Source: JAGXLC01 sp046545795 (GTDB taxonomy: Bacteria > Bacteroidota > Bacteroidia > Bacteroidales > UBA12077). From it: DNA of 18,572 nt. This document shows, piece after piece, positions 8,100-16,155 of the stretch. The translations under genes and the position numbers were made by a program. The stretch's first letter is position 1. Every line of letters starts with the position of its first letter. The DNA lies in assembly GCA_046545795.1 (NCBI GenBank), contig JBKGZD010000038.1, positions 1-18,572 on the forward strand, in the 5' to 3' direction. Under the pieces are notes generated by a model. That model did no database searches. It had not been told where the DNA came from and was given only the letters and a program-made list of their open reading frames with translations.

Positions 8100-8133
8100 A
8101 TTGAATACTTTTACGTTATATATATTAATTTTG
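8100..8133 (+). promoter_or_regulatory. Likely Bacteroidota promoter for mnmG
   Basis: TAATTTTG at 8126-8133 is an exact match to the Bacteroidota -7 consensus TAnnTTTG. ATTG at 8100-8103 matches three of four bases of the -33 element TTTG with a 22-base spacer, slightly longer than usual. The -7 box ends 17 bases before the mnmG start codon, which would give a very short leader. Confidence 0.5.
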
Positions 8134-8150
8134 TAAAAAATTGATATAGG

Positions 8151-10025
8151 ATGAGAAATAGTTATGATATAATAGTTGTTGGTGGAGGTCATGCAGGAAG
8201 TGAAGCAGCCGCTGCAGCTGCAAATCTTGGGTCAAAAGTTTTACTGGTTACTATGGACATGACTAAAATTGCACAGATGTCATGTAATCCTGCTATGGGA
8301 GGAGTTGCGAAGGGTCAGATAATTCGTGAGATTGATGCTATGGGTGGCTATAGTGGAATTGTCACCGATAAGACAATGATTCAGTTCCGTATGCTCAATA
8401 AATCTAAGGGACCTGCAATGTGGAGTCCAAGAGCCCAAAGTGATAGAATGAAATTCAGCCAGGTCTGGCGACAAATGTTAGAGGAAACTCCAAATTTAGA
8501 CTTTTGGCAAGATATCGTTGAATCCATTATTGTTGAAGGAAATACAGTTAAAGGAGTTCATACTCAATTAGGGGTAAAGTTTTTTGCAAAAGCAGTAATT
8601 TTAACCAACGGTACTTTTCTAAATGGATTAATGCATATTGGTCCAACGAAAATACCCGGAGGAAGGTCTGCTGAACCCTCCTCAAAAGGCTTAACCAGGC
8701 AGCTTGAAAAACTTGGGTTTGAATCCGGCAGGATGAAAACAGGTACGCCGGCCAGAATAGATGGAAGAACTATTGATTTTGATAAGCTACAGGAACAACA
8801 AGGAGATGATGAAGCAGGGCGCTTTTCTTTTCTTCCACTGGATGATGTTTTAAAAGTTAAAAGAAGTTGTTACATTACTTTTACCAATCCATCTGTACAC
8901 AGTATTCTGGAGACTGGTTTCGACAACTCTCCGCTCTTTAATGGAACTATAGACAGTGTAGGACCTCGTTACTGCCCCAGCATAGAGGATAAAGTGGTGA
9001 CATTCTCTGGTAAAGACTCACATCAACTTTTTCTGGAGCCCGAAGGAGAAAATACAATCGAATATTATATTAATGGATTTAGTTCCTCACTTCCGCTGGA
9101 TGTTCAGTACAAAAGCCTTAGGAATATCCCGGGCCTGGAGAATGTAAAAATATTCAGACCAGGTTATGCCATTGAGTACGATTATTTTCCACCAACTCAA
9201 CTATATCCGACCTTAGAAACCAAAAAAATCAGCAACCTCTTTTTTGCCGGTCAGATTAATGGAACTACAGGTTATGAAGAAGCAGCAGCCCAGGGAATGG
9301 TTGCTGCCATAAACGCACATCAAAAGTTAAATGATGATAAAGAATTTATTCTGACAAGGGACCAGGCTTATATTGGAGTTCTTATAGATGATTTAGTGAC
9401 AAAAGGTGTTGATGAACCCTATCGAATGTTTACCTCACGTGCGGAATACAGAATATTGCTACGACAGGATAATGCAGATATTCGTCTTACAGAAGCAGCA
9501 TATAAATTGGGTCTTGCTTCAGAAGAGAGATTCAAATTGATGCAGGAAAAAATCAAATACCGTGACCAGGTGATTCGGTTTTTTAAAAATTATAGTGTTT
9601 CACCGGAGGAGATTAACGAAATGCTTACATCAAGAAATACTTCCCCTTTAAAACAGAAACGCAAACTTATTGATGTTCTGTTGAGGCCACAGATTAATAT
9701 TCATCATCTGAGGGGGAATATTACCCAACTGGATGAATTGTATAGTTCAATACCAGAAAGGAACGAAGAGATTTTTGAGTCTGCTGAAATTCTTATTAAA
9801 TATAATGGTTATATTGACCGTGAGAAACAAATAGCAAACAAACTGAATCGGCTTGAACACATTAATATTCCCTTAAAATTCAATTATGACCAGATACAGT
9901 CATTGTCAACGGAAGCAAGACATAAACTAAAATCTATAAAACCCAAAACTATCGGACAAGCTTCGCGCATAAGCGGAGTTTCTCCTTCAGATATAAGTGT
10001 ATTATTAATATATATGGGTCGATAG
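8151..10025 (+). CDS. mnmG: tRNA uridine-5-carboxymethylaminomethyl modification enzyme MnmG (GidA)
   Basis: MnmG, with MnmE, adds the carboxymethylaminomethyl group to wobble uridine 34 of several tRNAs, using FAD and methylene-tetrahydrofolate. The 624-residue length is normal. The FAD-binding dinucleotide motif GGGHAGSEAA is at residues 11-20, followed by the family blocks SCNPAMGGVAKGQIIREIDAMGG, GTFLNGLMHIG, RMKTGTPARIDGRTID, and GQINGTTGYEEAAAQG near residues 365-380. The C-terminal helical domain ends in ISGVSPSDISVLLIYM, which fits the usual MnmE/tRNA-interacting tail. mnmG often lies close to the chromosome origin, in keeping with the parS sites here: the 14-base palindrome of one site begins on the base directly after the stop codon. 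Confidence 0.98.
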   Translation: MRNSYDIIVVGGGHAGSEAAAAAANLGSKVLLVTMDMTKIAQMSCNPAMGGVAKGQIIREIDAMGGYSGIVTDKTMIQFRMLNKSKGPAMWSPRAQSDRMKFSQVWRQMLEETPNLDFWQDIVESIIVEGNTVKGVHTQLGVKFFAKAVILTNGTFLNGLMHIGPTKIPGGRSAEPSSKGLTRQLEKLGFESGRMKTGTPARIDGRTIDFDKLQEQQGDDEAGRFSFLPLDDVLKVKRSCYITFTNPSVHSILETGFDNSPLFNGTIDSVGPRYCPSIEDKVVTFSGKDSHQLFLEPEGENTIEYYINGFSSSLPLDVQYKSLRNIPGLENVKIFRPGYAIEYDYFPPTQLYPTLETKKISNLFFAGQINGTTGYEEAAAQGMVAAINAHQKLNDDKEFILTRDQAYIGVLIDDLVTKGVDEPYRMFTSRAEYRILLRQDNADIRLTEAAYKLGLASEERFKLMQEKIKYRDQVIRFFKNYSVSPEEINEMLTSRNTSPLKQKRKLIDVLLRPQINIHHLRGNITQLDELYSSIPERNEEIFESAEILIKYNGYIDREKQIANKLNRLEHINIPLKFNYDQIQSLSTEARHKLKSIKPKTIGQASRISGVSPSDISVLLIYMGR

Positions 10026-10040
10026 GTTCCACGTGGAACA
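10025..10040. other. parS: parS-like ParB-binding site, second copy
   Basis: GTTCCACGTGGAAC (10026-10039) is a perfect 14-base palindrome with the CACGTG centre of parS. It starts immediately after the mnmG stop codon and opens the second copy of the 85-bp repeat. The outermost pair of the 16-mer is G/A and not T/A. Confidence 0.85.
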
Positions 10041-10109
10041 TTCATGATAAAACAGGCATTATTCGCACAAAAGGGAATGTTTATTTTGTCATAGTAAGTT
10101 CCATATGAC
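10025..10109 (+). repeat. parS-linked 85-bp repeat, copy B
   Basis: Gapless 68/85 match to 28-112. The core CAAAAGGGAATGTTT is at 10068-10082. The same two stems form: GGAAC (10035-10039, right arm of parS) with GTTCC (10098-10102), and ATGATAAAA (10044-10052) with TTTTGTCAT (10084-10092, nine pairs including one G-T). In the outer stem the A-T pair of copy A (39/104) is replaced by G-C (10036/10101), a compensatory change. The element ends 47 bases before the adenine deaminase start codon, so like copy A it lies in a gene leader. Confidence 0.7.
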
Positions 10110-10156
10110 AAATAAAAAATTATAAATAATCCTATGTAATATTTAAATAAAAAATT

Positions 10157-11806
10157 ATGAGTAAGGAAATTAAGTTAAAAGGCAAAATTGTTGATATTTT
10201 TAAAGAAGATATTTACCCAGGAGAAATTACTGTTAAAGATGGGAAAATAATTCAAATACAACCTGTCAGTGATCTTGTGAATGAAATTTACATTCTTCCT
10301 GGTTTGGTTGACAGCCATATACACATAGAAAGCTCAATGTTATCACCACAGATGTTTGCATATGAAGCAGTTAAACACGGTGTAGTAAGTACAGTTTCAG
10401 ATCCACACGAAATAGCAAATGTTCTGGGTGAAGAAGGCATCAATTTTATGGTAGAAAACGGTAAAAAAGTTCCCTTTAAATTTTACTTTGGGGTGCCTTC
10501 CTGTGTTCCTGCTACTCCTTTTGAAACTTCAGGAAGCGAAATAGATGCAGATACAGTGGAAAAACTTATCCAAAAAGATGATTATGCTTATCTCGCTGAA
10601 ATGATGAATTTCCCAGGGGTTATTAACAAAGACCCTGAGGTGATAAAAAAAATCAATGCTGCAAAAAAATCTGGTAAACCTGTTGACGGCCACGCTCCCG
10701 GTTTGAAAGGAGAAGATGCAAGAAAGTATATCAACGCTGGTATCTCTACAGATCATGAATGTATGGATATTGAAGAGGCAAGAGAACGCATTGAGATGGG
10801 AATGAAAATACAAATAAGAGAAGGAAGTGCCGCTAAAAATTTCCATAGTCTATCACCATTGATTAATGAATCTCCTGACCATGTGATGCTCTGTTCAGAT
10901 GATAAACATCCGGATGATATGATTAATGGTTATCTAGAGGAACTACTGAAAAAAGGGCTGAAAGAGAATATTAATCTGTTTTACCTGCTAAAAGCAGCTA
11001 CTAAAAACCCTGTTGAGCATTATAACTTAAACGTTGGCTTATTAAGACAGGGAGATCCTGCCGATATGATTGTTGTTGATAATCTTTCTGATTTTACTGT
11101 ATTGAAAACATATATAGAAGGTGACATTGTATTCGATAAAGGAAAATCATTGATTCATACAGGTGAAATTACACCTGTTAATGTTATAAATGCTGAACCT
11201 CTGGAACCATTGGATATTGCAGTAGAGGACAAAGGTCTTCCTGTTAACGTTATCAAGGCGATGGATACACAGCTTTATACAACGTCTGATGAACTATTTC
11301 CATTATCTTCAAAGGGAAATTTGATTTCAGATACTGAAAAAGATATTCTGAAAATTGTCGTTTATAACAGGTATGAAAAAACACGACCCAGTGTAGGATT
11401 TATTAAGAATTTTAATCTTAAACAAGGTGCAATAGCAACCAGTATAGCTCATGACAGCCATAATATCATAGCTGTTGGAGTGAATGACGAAGCTATTGTT
11501 AAGGCAATTAACCAGTTAATAAACCAGCGAGGGGGAATAACTTTAACTGCCGGAAATGAAATACAATCTTTAAAATTAGAAATAGCCGGACTAATGACGC
11601 ACCAGCCAGCGGAAACTGTTGCTAAACAGTATAAACGACTTAGTCAAAGGGCTAAAGAGATGGGATGTAAATTTGTATCTCCTTTTATGACATTGTCTTT
11701 CATGGCTCTTCCCGTTATTCCCGAGCTAAAAATTACTGATAAAGGTATTTTTGATGTTCAGAAATTTGAATATATTGACTTGTTTGCTTATAAAAACATT
11801 CGCTAA
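10157..11806 (+). CDS. ade: Adenine deaminase
   Basis: The enzyme converts adenine to hypoxanthine and ammonia in purine salvage. At 549 residues it fits the amidohydrolase-superfamily Ade family. Metal and substrate motifs are visible in order: His54 and His56 in VDSHIHIESS, SDPHEIANV (His84), the family signature LAEMMNFPGV (about 147-156), DGHAPG with His179, STDHE with His200, and CSDDKHPDD with Asp248. The C-terminal domain ends with the SPFMTLSFMALPVIPELK block typical of the family. It lies between mnmG and uvrC, where I recall many Bacteroidales carrying adenine phosphoribosyltransferase (apt). parS sites lie on both sides. A palindrome with a T-rich tail directly after the stop may terminate its transcript. 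Confidence 0.95.
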   Translation: MSKEIKLKGKIVDIFKEDIYPGEITVKDGKIIQIQPVSDLVNEIYILPGLVDSHIHIESSMLSPQMFAYEAVKHGVVSTVSDPHEIANVLGEEGINFMVENGKKVPFKFYFGVPSCVPATPFETSGSEIDADTVEKLIQKDDYAYLAEMMNFPGVINKDPEVIKKINAAKKSGKPVDGHAPGLKGEDARKYINAGISTDHECMDIEEARERIEMGMKIQIREGSAAKNFHSLSPLINESPDHVMLCSDDKHPDDMINGYLEELLKKGLKENINLFYLLKAATKNPVEHYNLNVGLLRQGDPADMIVVDNLSDFTVLKTYIEGDIVFDKGKSLIHTGEITPVNVINAEPLEPLDIAVEDKGLPVNVIKAMDTQLYTTSDELFPLSSKGNLISDTEKDILKIVVYNRYEKTRPSVGFIKNFNLKQGAIATSIAHDSHNIIAVGVNDEAIVKAINQLINQRGGITLTAGNEIQSLKLEIAGLMTHQPAETVAKQYKRLSQRAKEMGCKFVSPFMTLSFMALPVIPELKITDKGIFDVQKFEYIDLFAYKNIR

Positions 11807-11809
11807 TAT

Positions 11810-11846
11810 TGGTAAAATTTTACCAGTTTGTTTTTACCTTTTTTTT
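11810..11846 (+). terminator. Palindrome with T-rich tail, possible terminator of ade
   Basis: TGGTAAAATTTTACCA (11810-11825) is a perfect 16-base palindrome starting four bases after the ade stop codon. As RNA it would form a six-pair stem around a four-base loop. It is followed by T-rich sequence running to 11846. The stem is AT-rich and short, so termination is plausible but not certain; it could instead bind a dimeric protein. Confidence 0.4.
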
Positions 11847-11861
11847 GTTCCACGTGGAACA
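11846..11861. other. parS: parS site, third copy (perfect palindrome)
   Basis: TGTTCCACGTGGAACA is a perfect 16-base palindrome matching the parS type in the ade - uvrC gap. It lies 40 bases after the ade stop and 50 bases before the uvrC start. The 85-bp repeat does not follow this copy. Confidence 0.88.
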
Positions 11862-11911
11862 TGTTTGTTAAAGACTGATAATTATATGCTTTTGGTTATT
11901 TTGTAACGGTT

Positions 11912-13729
11912 ATGGGTTCACAAAAGGAATATATTAAAGAAAAGATTGCATTACTACCCGATAAGCCAGGGATATACCAGTTTTTTGATACCGGAGGCAA
12001 TGTTATTTATGTTGGTAAAGCGAAAAATTTAAAAAAACGTGTTGCTTCCTATTTTAACAAGAAACAGCCGGAAAATTATCGGCTTAAAATGCTGATAAAT
12101 AAAATCAGGGATGTTGAGTACATTGTTGTTGAGACAGAGTCGGATGCTTTACTCCTTGAAAATAATCTTATTAAAAAATATCAGCCAAAATACAATGTTC
12201 AACTTAAAGATGATAAAACTTTTCCCTGGATATGTATCAAGAATGAGCCTTTCCCCAGGGTATTTTCCACCCGGGCAATAATTAAAGACGGATCAGAATA
12301 TTACGGTCCTTATACATCTTCCAATATGGTGCGCATTTTATTGGATTTGATCCGGAAAATCTATCCGCTGAGAACATGCCTGTATAATTTGACCGAAGAA
12401 AATATTAAGGAAGGAAAATTTCGTCCCTGTTTAGAATATCATATTGGCAATTGTAAAGCGCCATGCGTTGGTAAGCAAAGTCAGGCTGAATATGACGAAA
12501 ATCTTCAGCATATCCGGAAAATTCTTAAAGGGAATATTCAGGAAGTTATTCATTATATGGAAGATCTGATGTGGAAATTTTCACAGAATTATCAATTTGA
12601 GGAGGCACAATCTATAAAAGAAAAGATTGATTTATTAGGTAAATATAAGAGCCGGTCCACAGTTGTTAATCCAAGGATTACCAATATTGATGTGTTTGGT
12701 GTCCTGGTAGAAAAAAACACAATTTATGTTAATTACCTGAAAGTTCTGTCTGGCCGCATAGTCCAGGCTCATACAGTTGAAGTGAAGCGACAACTTGAAG
12801 AAAAACCATCAGAGCTTTTGCCACTAATTATTCTGGATATTAGAGAAAAAACACGGAGTGAGTCGAAAGAAATTGTGGTGCCTTTTAATGTAGAATTTCC
12901 TTTGGCTAATCTTAAAGTTACAGTCCCTCAAAAAGGAGATAAGAAAAAACTCCTGGAATTATCCGAGCGTAATTTGAAATATTACCACCTGGAGAGAATG
13001 AAGAAAAAAGAAATGATTCAAAAAAAATTTGATAAAAAGAAAATTCTTGAGCAGCTACAGTCTGATCTAAGATTAGATTCTCTTCCGGTACATATTGAAT
13101 GTTTCGATAATTCTAATATACAGGGTTCTCATCCTGTTGCTGCCTGTGTAGTATTTAGAGATGGTAAACCAAGTAAAAAAGAGTACCGGCATTATAACAT
13201 CAAAACAGTTGAAGGGCCGGATGATTTTGCCTCTATGGAAGAAGTTGTTTTCCGCAGGTATAAAAGATTATTGGAGGAAGGGGACGATTTGCCACAACTT
13301 GTTATTATTGATGGTGGAAAAGGACAACTTTCTTCAGCCATGAAAAGTTTAGATAAATTAGGTTTGAGAGAAGAAATCGGTATAATTGGAATAGCAAAAA
13401 AACTGGAAGAAATTTATTTTCCAAACGATTCTGTCCCCCTTTATCTTGATAAAAATTCTCTGGCTTTGAGAATTGTACAACACCTACGGGATGAAGCTCA
13501 TCGTTTTGGTATTTCTTTTCATCGACAGAAACGCTCCCAGCATTTTACAAGTAGTGAACTGGAAAATATTGAAGGCATAGGAAATAAAACTGCTGTTGCT
13601 TTACTTTCCCATTTTAAATCTGTTGAAAAAATCAAGGGATTATCGGAAGAAAAAATAGCAGAAGTAATAGGACCTGCTAAGGCAAAAATTATTTATCGTC
13701 ATTTTCATGATCAGGAAAATTTAACTTGA
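11912..13729 (+). CDS. uvrC: Excinuclease ABC subunit C
   Basis: UvrC makes both incisions around a DNA lesion in nucleotide excision repair, after UvrA and UvrB load. The 605-residue protein has the expected order: a GIY-YIG nuclease domain at residues 16-95 (GIY at 20-22, YVG at 33-35, Arg43, catalytic Glu83 in LLLENNLIKKYQPKYN), a four-cysteine stretch around 150-185 (RTC, RPC, GNC, APC) as in UvrC proteins reported to hold an iron-sulfur cluster, a UVR motif region near 210-245, an RNase H-like nuclease domain with ECFDNSN and VIIDGGKGQL, and C-terminal helix-hairpin-helix motifs (LENIEGIGNKTAVALLSHF). All domains look complete. It converges on the S41 protease gene, with a repeat-like gap and a parS site between them. 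Confidence 0.98.
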   Translation: MGSQKEYIKEKIALLPDKPGIYQFFDTGGNVIYVGKAKNLKKRVASYFNKKQPENYRLKMLINKIRDVEYIVVETESDALLLENNLIKKYQPKYNVQLKDDKTFPWICIKNEPFPRVFSTRAIIKDGSEYYGPYTSSNMVRILLDLIRKIYPLRTCLYNLTEENIKEGKFRPCLEYHIGNCKAPCVGKQSQAEYDENLQHIRKILKGNIQEVIHYMEDLMWKFSQNYQFEEAQSIKEKIDLLGKYKSRSTVVNPRITNIDVFGVLVEKNTIYVNYLKVLSGRIVQAHTVEVKRQLEEKPSELLPLIILDIREKTRSESKEIVVPFNVEFPLANLKVTVPQKGDKKKLLELSERNLKYYHLERMKKKEMIQKKFDKKKILEQLQSDLRLDSLPVHIECFDNSNIQGSHPVAACVVFRDGKPSKKEYRHYNIKTVEGPDDFASMEEVVFRRYKRLLEEGDDLPQLVIIDGGKGQLSSAMKSLDKLGLREEIGIIGIAKKLEEIYFPNDSVPLYLDKNSLALRIVQHLRDEAHRFGISFHRQKRSQHFTSSELENIEGIGNKTAVALLSHFKSVEKIKGLSEEKIAEVIGPAKAKIIYRHFHDQENLT

Positions 13730-13740
13730 ATCTTAAAATA

Positions 13741-13830
13741 CCTGCCTGCCACTGTAAGTTTCAACTGCTTCAACTGCTACTGCGCCACTGCAAGCTACCA
13801 CTGCATACTATTGATTGCCTACTGTTGACT
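13741..13830. repeat. Degenerate ACTG/CTGC-rich short-repeat tract
   Basis: In the gap between convergent uvrC and the S41 gene, about 90 bases are built from irregularly spaced ACTGC-type words (for example CAACTGCTTCAACTGCTACT, then CCACTGC twice). Base composition is richer in C and G than the surrounding AT-rich DNA. Similar degenerate tracts are common between genes in Bacteroidota. No reading frame or clear RNA fold is evident. Confidence 0.6.
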
Positions 13831-13916
13831 CATGAATAACAATGACAATTTTAAAATATACTTCTACTTTTTAATTTGCCTATTTAAATTCCCGGATAAT
13901 CGGAATATTAATAAAG

Positions 13917-13932
13917 TGTTCCACGTGGAACA
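13917..13932. other. parS: parS site, fourth copy (perfect palindrome)
   Basis: TGTTCCACGTGGAACA, identical to the third copy, lies between convergent uvrC and the S41 protease gene. It ends three bases before the complement of the S41 stop codon. A single copy could be chance, but with the other three intergenic copies a ParB-binding role is well supported. Confidence 0.88.
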
Positions 13933-13935
13933 TTG

Positions 13936-15645
13936 TTAGTTTTCTAATTTTTCTTTCATCTCTTTCTCATTATCTCTTTCATATTTACCGCTGAGAATTT
14001 CCATGTACATTGTGCTATCCATCAGAATCTCCAGTGCTTTATCTAATTGCACATCTTCTTCCAGGCTTGCTTCTATACTCCCGGCCTGGTAGTAGTATCT
14101 TCCTGCTATTTCTTCTTCCAGCAGACTTTTTACAGTGGGCTTAAATGATTCAAGGTCATTTTCTTTGTCTGGAGTAAGGTCTTCTTTTAATTTTTGAATG
14201 TTTTCTTCAGCTGATTCATAATATTGCTCTTTTTTAGCTGTTTCAATCAAATCCTCAAGTTGCTCTTCACTTTGTGTGGTATACTCCCAGTCTTCTTCCA
14301 TGAGATAGCTCTTGAAATTTTCATATTCTTTATCTGATATTTCAAATTCTGAAACAGGAGGAATTGAATCATTTTCTAATGCAAATTGTGTTGCATAGTC
14401 AAAAATTAGTTGATTGGATATTAAACTTGCTACGAGTTGATTTAACGAAGCTGATTTTTCTTTGATGTCAGGATTTATTCCTCCTCCATCATAAACTTTT
14501 CTTCCATTCTTAGTGGTGAATTCACGGATAAGGGAATCGGGAATTTCACCAACACTGCCGTCCTCTTTTCTGTTAGAATAATCTTTTGCCTGAATGCTTC
14601 TGCCACTAGGGATATGATATTTTGCAGTTGTTACTTTTAATTGTGAGTTGTAGCTTAGTTCCCTTGTTGTTTGCACTAAACCTTTACCGTGGGTTCTCCT
14701 GCCTACTATTACACCGCGGTCGTAATCTTGTATAGCTCCTGCTACAATTTCTGATGCTGATGCTGATGAATTATTCACCATAACCACAAGAGGAAGTGTC
14801 GTATCTAAAGCCTTTTCTTCAGTAAAATATTCCTCATTCCACTTTTCCACCCTTCCTTTGGTACTTACTATCTCTTTTCCCTCAGGGATAAAAATATTAG
14901 CTACGTTTACTGCTTCCATTAACAAACCTCCTGGGTTGCTTCTGAGATCTAAAACTAATGATTTTAACTCATCACGCTCAGCTAATTTTTTATATGCTTC
15001 TTTAACCTCTTCTCCGGAATTCTCCGTAAATCTTGCAATTCTTATATAACCTACGCCGTTTTCTTTGTCAATGATGTCGTAGTATGGCACACTGTTGATA
15101 TGAACTTCCTCCCGGATTACTGTTTTTTGCAATGTGTCTTCTTCTCCCGGTCTTTTTATGGTAATTTTCATTTCTGATTCCGGGATTCCTTTCAGGTTTT
15201 CACTTACTTTCTCCAATTCCCAGCCTTTTATGGATTCACCATTAATTTCCTGTATAATGTCTCCGGTTTTAAGTCCTGCTTTATCTGCTGGTGAGTTTTT
15301 ATAAGGTTGGGAAATTAAGGCATAATCTCCTTCTCTTCTGACTAATGCGCCTATTCCTCCATAATTACCCGTTGTCTGAAATCTGAAATCTTCCATTTCT
15401 GATTCGGGGATATATTTCGTATATGGATCCAGACTTTCAAGCATCTCATCAATGCTTGTTTTAACTAAATCTTCAGGATCGGTTTCATCTACGTAAAATA
15501 AATTAAGCTCACGAAATAATGAGTAATAAATATCAAGACTTTTACTTATTTTAAAATCGTCTCCTTTTTTAAATCCAATGAATGAAATCGTTCCGACAAG
15601 TAAAATGATAACCCAAAATGATTTTTTTCTGATAATTGATTTCAT
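13936..15645 (-). CDS. S41 C-terminal processing peptidase (CtpA/Prc-like)
   Basis: A 569-residue envelope protease that cleaves near protein C-termini. A membrane anchor or signal lies at residues 10-25 (WVIILLVGTISFIGF). A PDZ domain follows at about 90-170 (NYGGIGALVRREGDYALI, then SPADKAGLKTGDIIQEING). The peptidase core runs to about 380 and contains SNPGGLL (236-242), the catalytic serine Ser296 within SSASASE (293-299), and the general-base lysine Lys321 in THGKGLVQ, 25 residues later as is usual. About 180 further residues, acidic and charged, form a C-terminal extension of unknown role. The protein is likely periplasmic and anchored to the inner membrane. A -7-like box upstream suggests its own promoter besides read-through from rnpA. 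Confidence 0.92.
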   Translation of the reverse strand: MKSIIRKKSFWVIILLVGTISFIGFKKGDDFKISKSLDIYYSLFRELNLFYVDETDPEDLVKTSIDEMLESLDPYTKYIPESEMEDFRFQTTGNYGGIGALVRREGDYALISQPYKNSPADKAGLKTGDIIQEINGESIKGWELEKVSENLKGIPESEMKITIKRPGEEDTLQKTVIREEVHINSVPYYDIIDKENGVGYIRIARFTENSGEEVKEAYKKLAERDELKSLVLDLRSNPGGLLMEAVNVANIFIPEGKEIVSTKGRVEKWNEEYFTEEKALDTTLPLVVMVNNSSASASEIVAGAIQDYDRGVIVGRRTHGKGLVQTTRELSYNSQLKVTTAKYHIPSGRSIQAKDYSNRKEDGSVGEIPDSLIREFTTKNGRKVYDGGGINPDIKEKSASLNQLVASLISNQLIFDYATQFALENDSIPPVSEFEISDKEYENFKSYLMEEDWEYTTQSEEQLEDLIETAKKEQYYESAEENIQKLKEDLTPDKENDLESFKPTVKSLLEEEIAGRYYYQAGSIEASLEEDVQLDKALEILMDSTMYMEILSGKYERDNEKEMKEKLEN

Positions 15646-15691
15646 ATTAAAGTTATTTTAATGTGATTTGGTTATTAATATTAAGATGTAA

Positions 15692-15699
15692 CAAATATA
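15692..15699 (-). promoter_or_regulatory. Likely -7 box for the S41 peptidase gene
   Basis: On the minus strand this reads TATATTTG, an exact match to the Bacteroidota TAnnTTTG -7 consensus, 46 bases upstream of the start codon. I do not see a good -33 TTTG at 19-21 bases further upstream, so the call is moderate. Confidence 0.4.
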
Positions 15700-15744
15700 A
15701 CATAAATATTGTGCAGGTTAGTATTTCATCTGGTCAATAATTGC

Positions 15745-16155
15745 TCAGGAAATTTTGCTATTTAAAATGGTATCTGTCATTTTTTTTGCTGCGGAAATGA
15801 AATTTTTTTCCATATGGTGGTAGGAAAAATCTACCTCAGCAAGATAAATTACAAATAAATTAAGTTTTATGTTTTTATTTTTAAGCGAGTCTAGCAAGAT
15901 GTCTTTTTGAAGTCGGTAAATTTCTCTCAATTTTCTTTTTATACGGTTTCTTTGAACTGCTTTTTTAATTTTTCTTTTAGGAACGCTGAAACCAACTTTT
16001 ATACATGGGCTATTTGCCTCAGATTCGGGAAGTTTATCGTATTTCCAGATAAGTTTTATGTTGCCAGCTTTAGTAGTGTTTCCTTCCTTGAAAAGTGACA
16101 GAATTTGTTCCCGGCTTTTAAGACGTTCTTCTTTTTGGAATTTATTTCTTCCCAT
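15745..16155 (-). CDS. rnpA: Ribonuclease P protein component
   Basis: RnpA binds the catalytic RNase P RNA and aids removal of 5' leaders from tRNA precursors. The 136-residue basic protein has the family signature VGFSVPKRKIKKAVQRNRIKRKLREI, split as SVPKRK (about residues 54-59) and the RNR box RNRIKRKLRE (about 69-78), plus the N-terminal FQKEERLKSREQILSLF. The reading frame overlaps the 3' end of the hemD-like gene by 14 bases, which supports co-transcription and coupled translation. rpmH, the usual partner of rnpA in many other bacteria, is not next to it; this is common in Bacteroidota. Confidence 0.94.
   Translation of the reverse strand: MGRNKFQKEERLKSREQILSLFKEGNTTKAGNIKLIWKYDKLPESEANSPCIKVGFSVPKRKIKKAVQRNRIKRKLREIYRLQKDILLDSLKNKNIKLNLFVIYLAEVDFSYHHMEKNFISAAKKMTDTILNSKIS

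Noticed and set aside
9436..9441. CACGTG core inside mnmG as a further parS site
   Set aside because: The flanks (CCT on the left, CGG on the right) lack the GTTCC/GGAAC arms, so only the common six-base core matches.
10025..11861. ade as a mobile element with parS palindromes as terminal inverted repeats
   Set aside because: The palindromes match the ParB target, also occur beyond uvrC and before the flippase, and there is no recombinase or target-site duplication.
13741..13830. CRISPR-like array in the uvrC - S41 gap
   Set aside because: The ACTGC words are too short and irregularly spaced to be repeats with spacers, and there are no cas genes.
13886..13909. Bidirectional terminator between the convergent uvrC and S41 genes
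   Set aside because: ATTCC and GGAAT can pair only as a weak stem with a bulge and no T-run on either side; too little to call.
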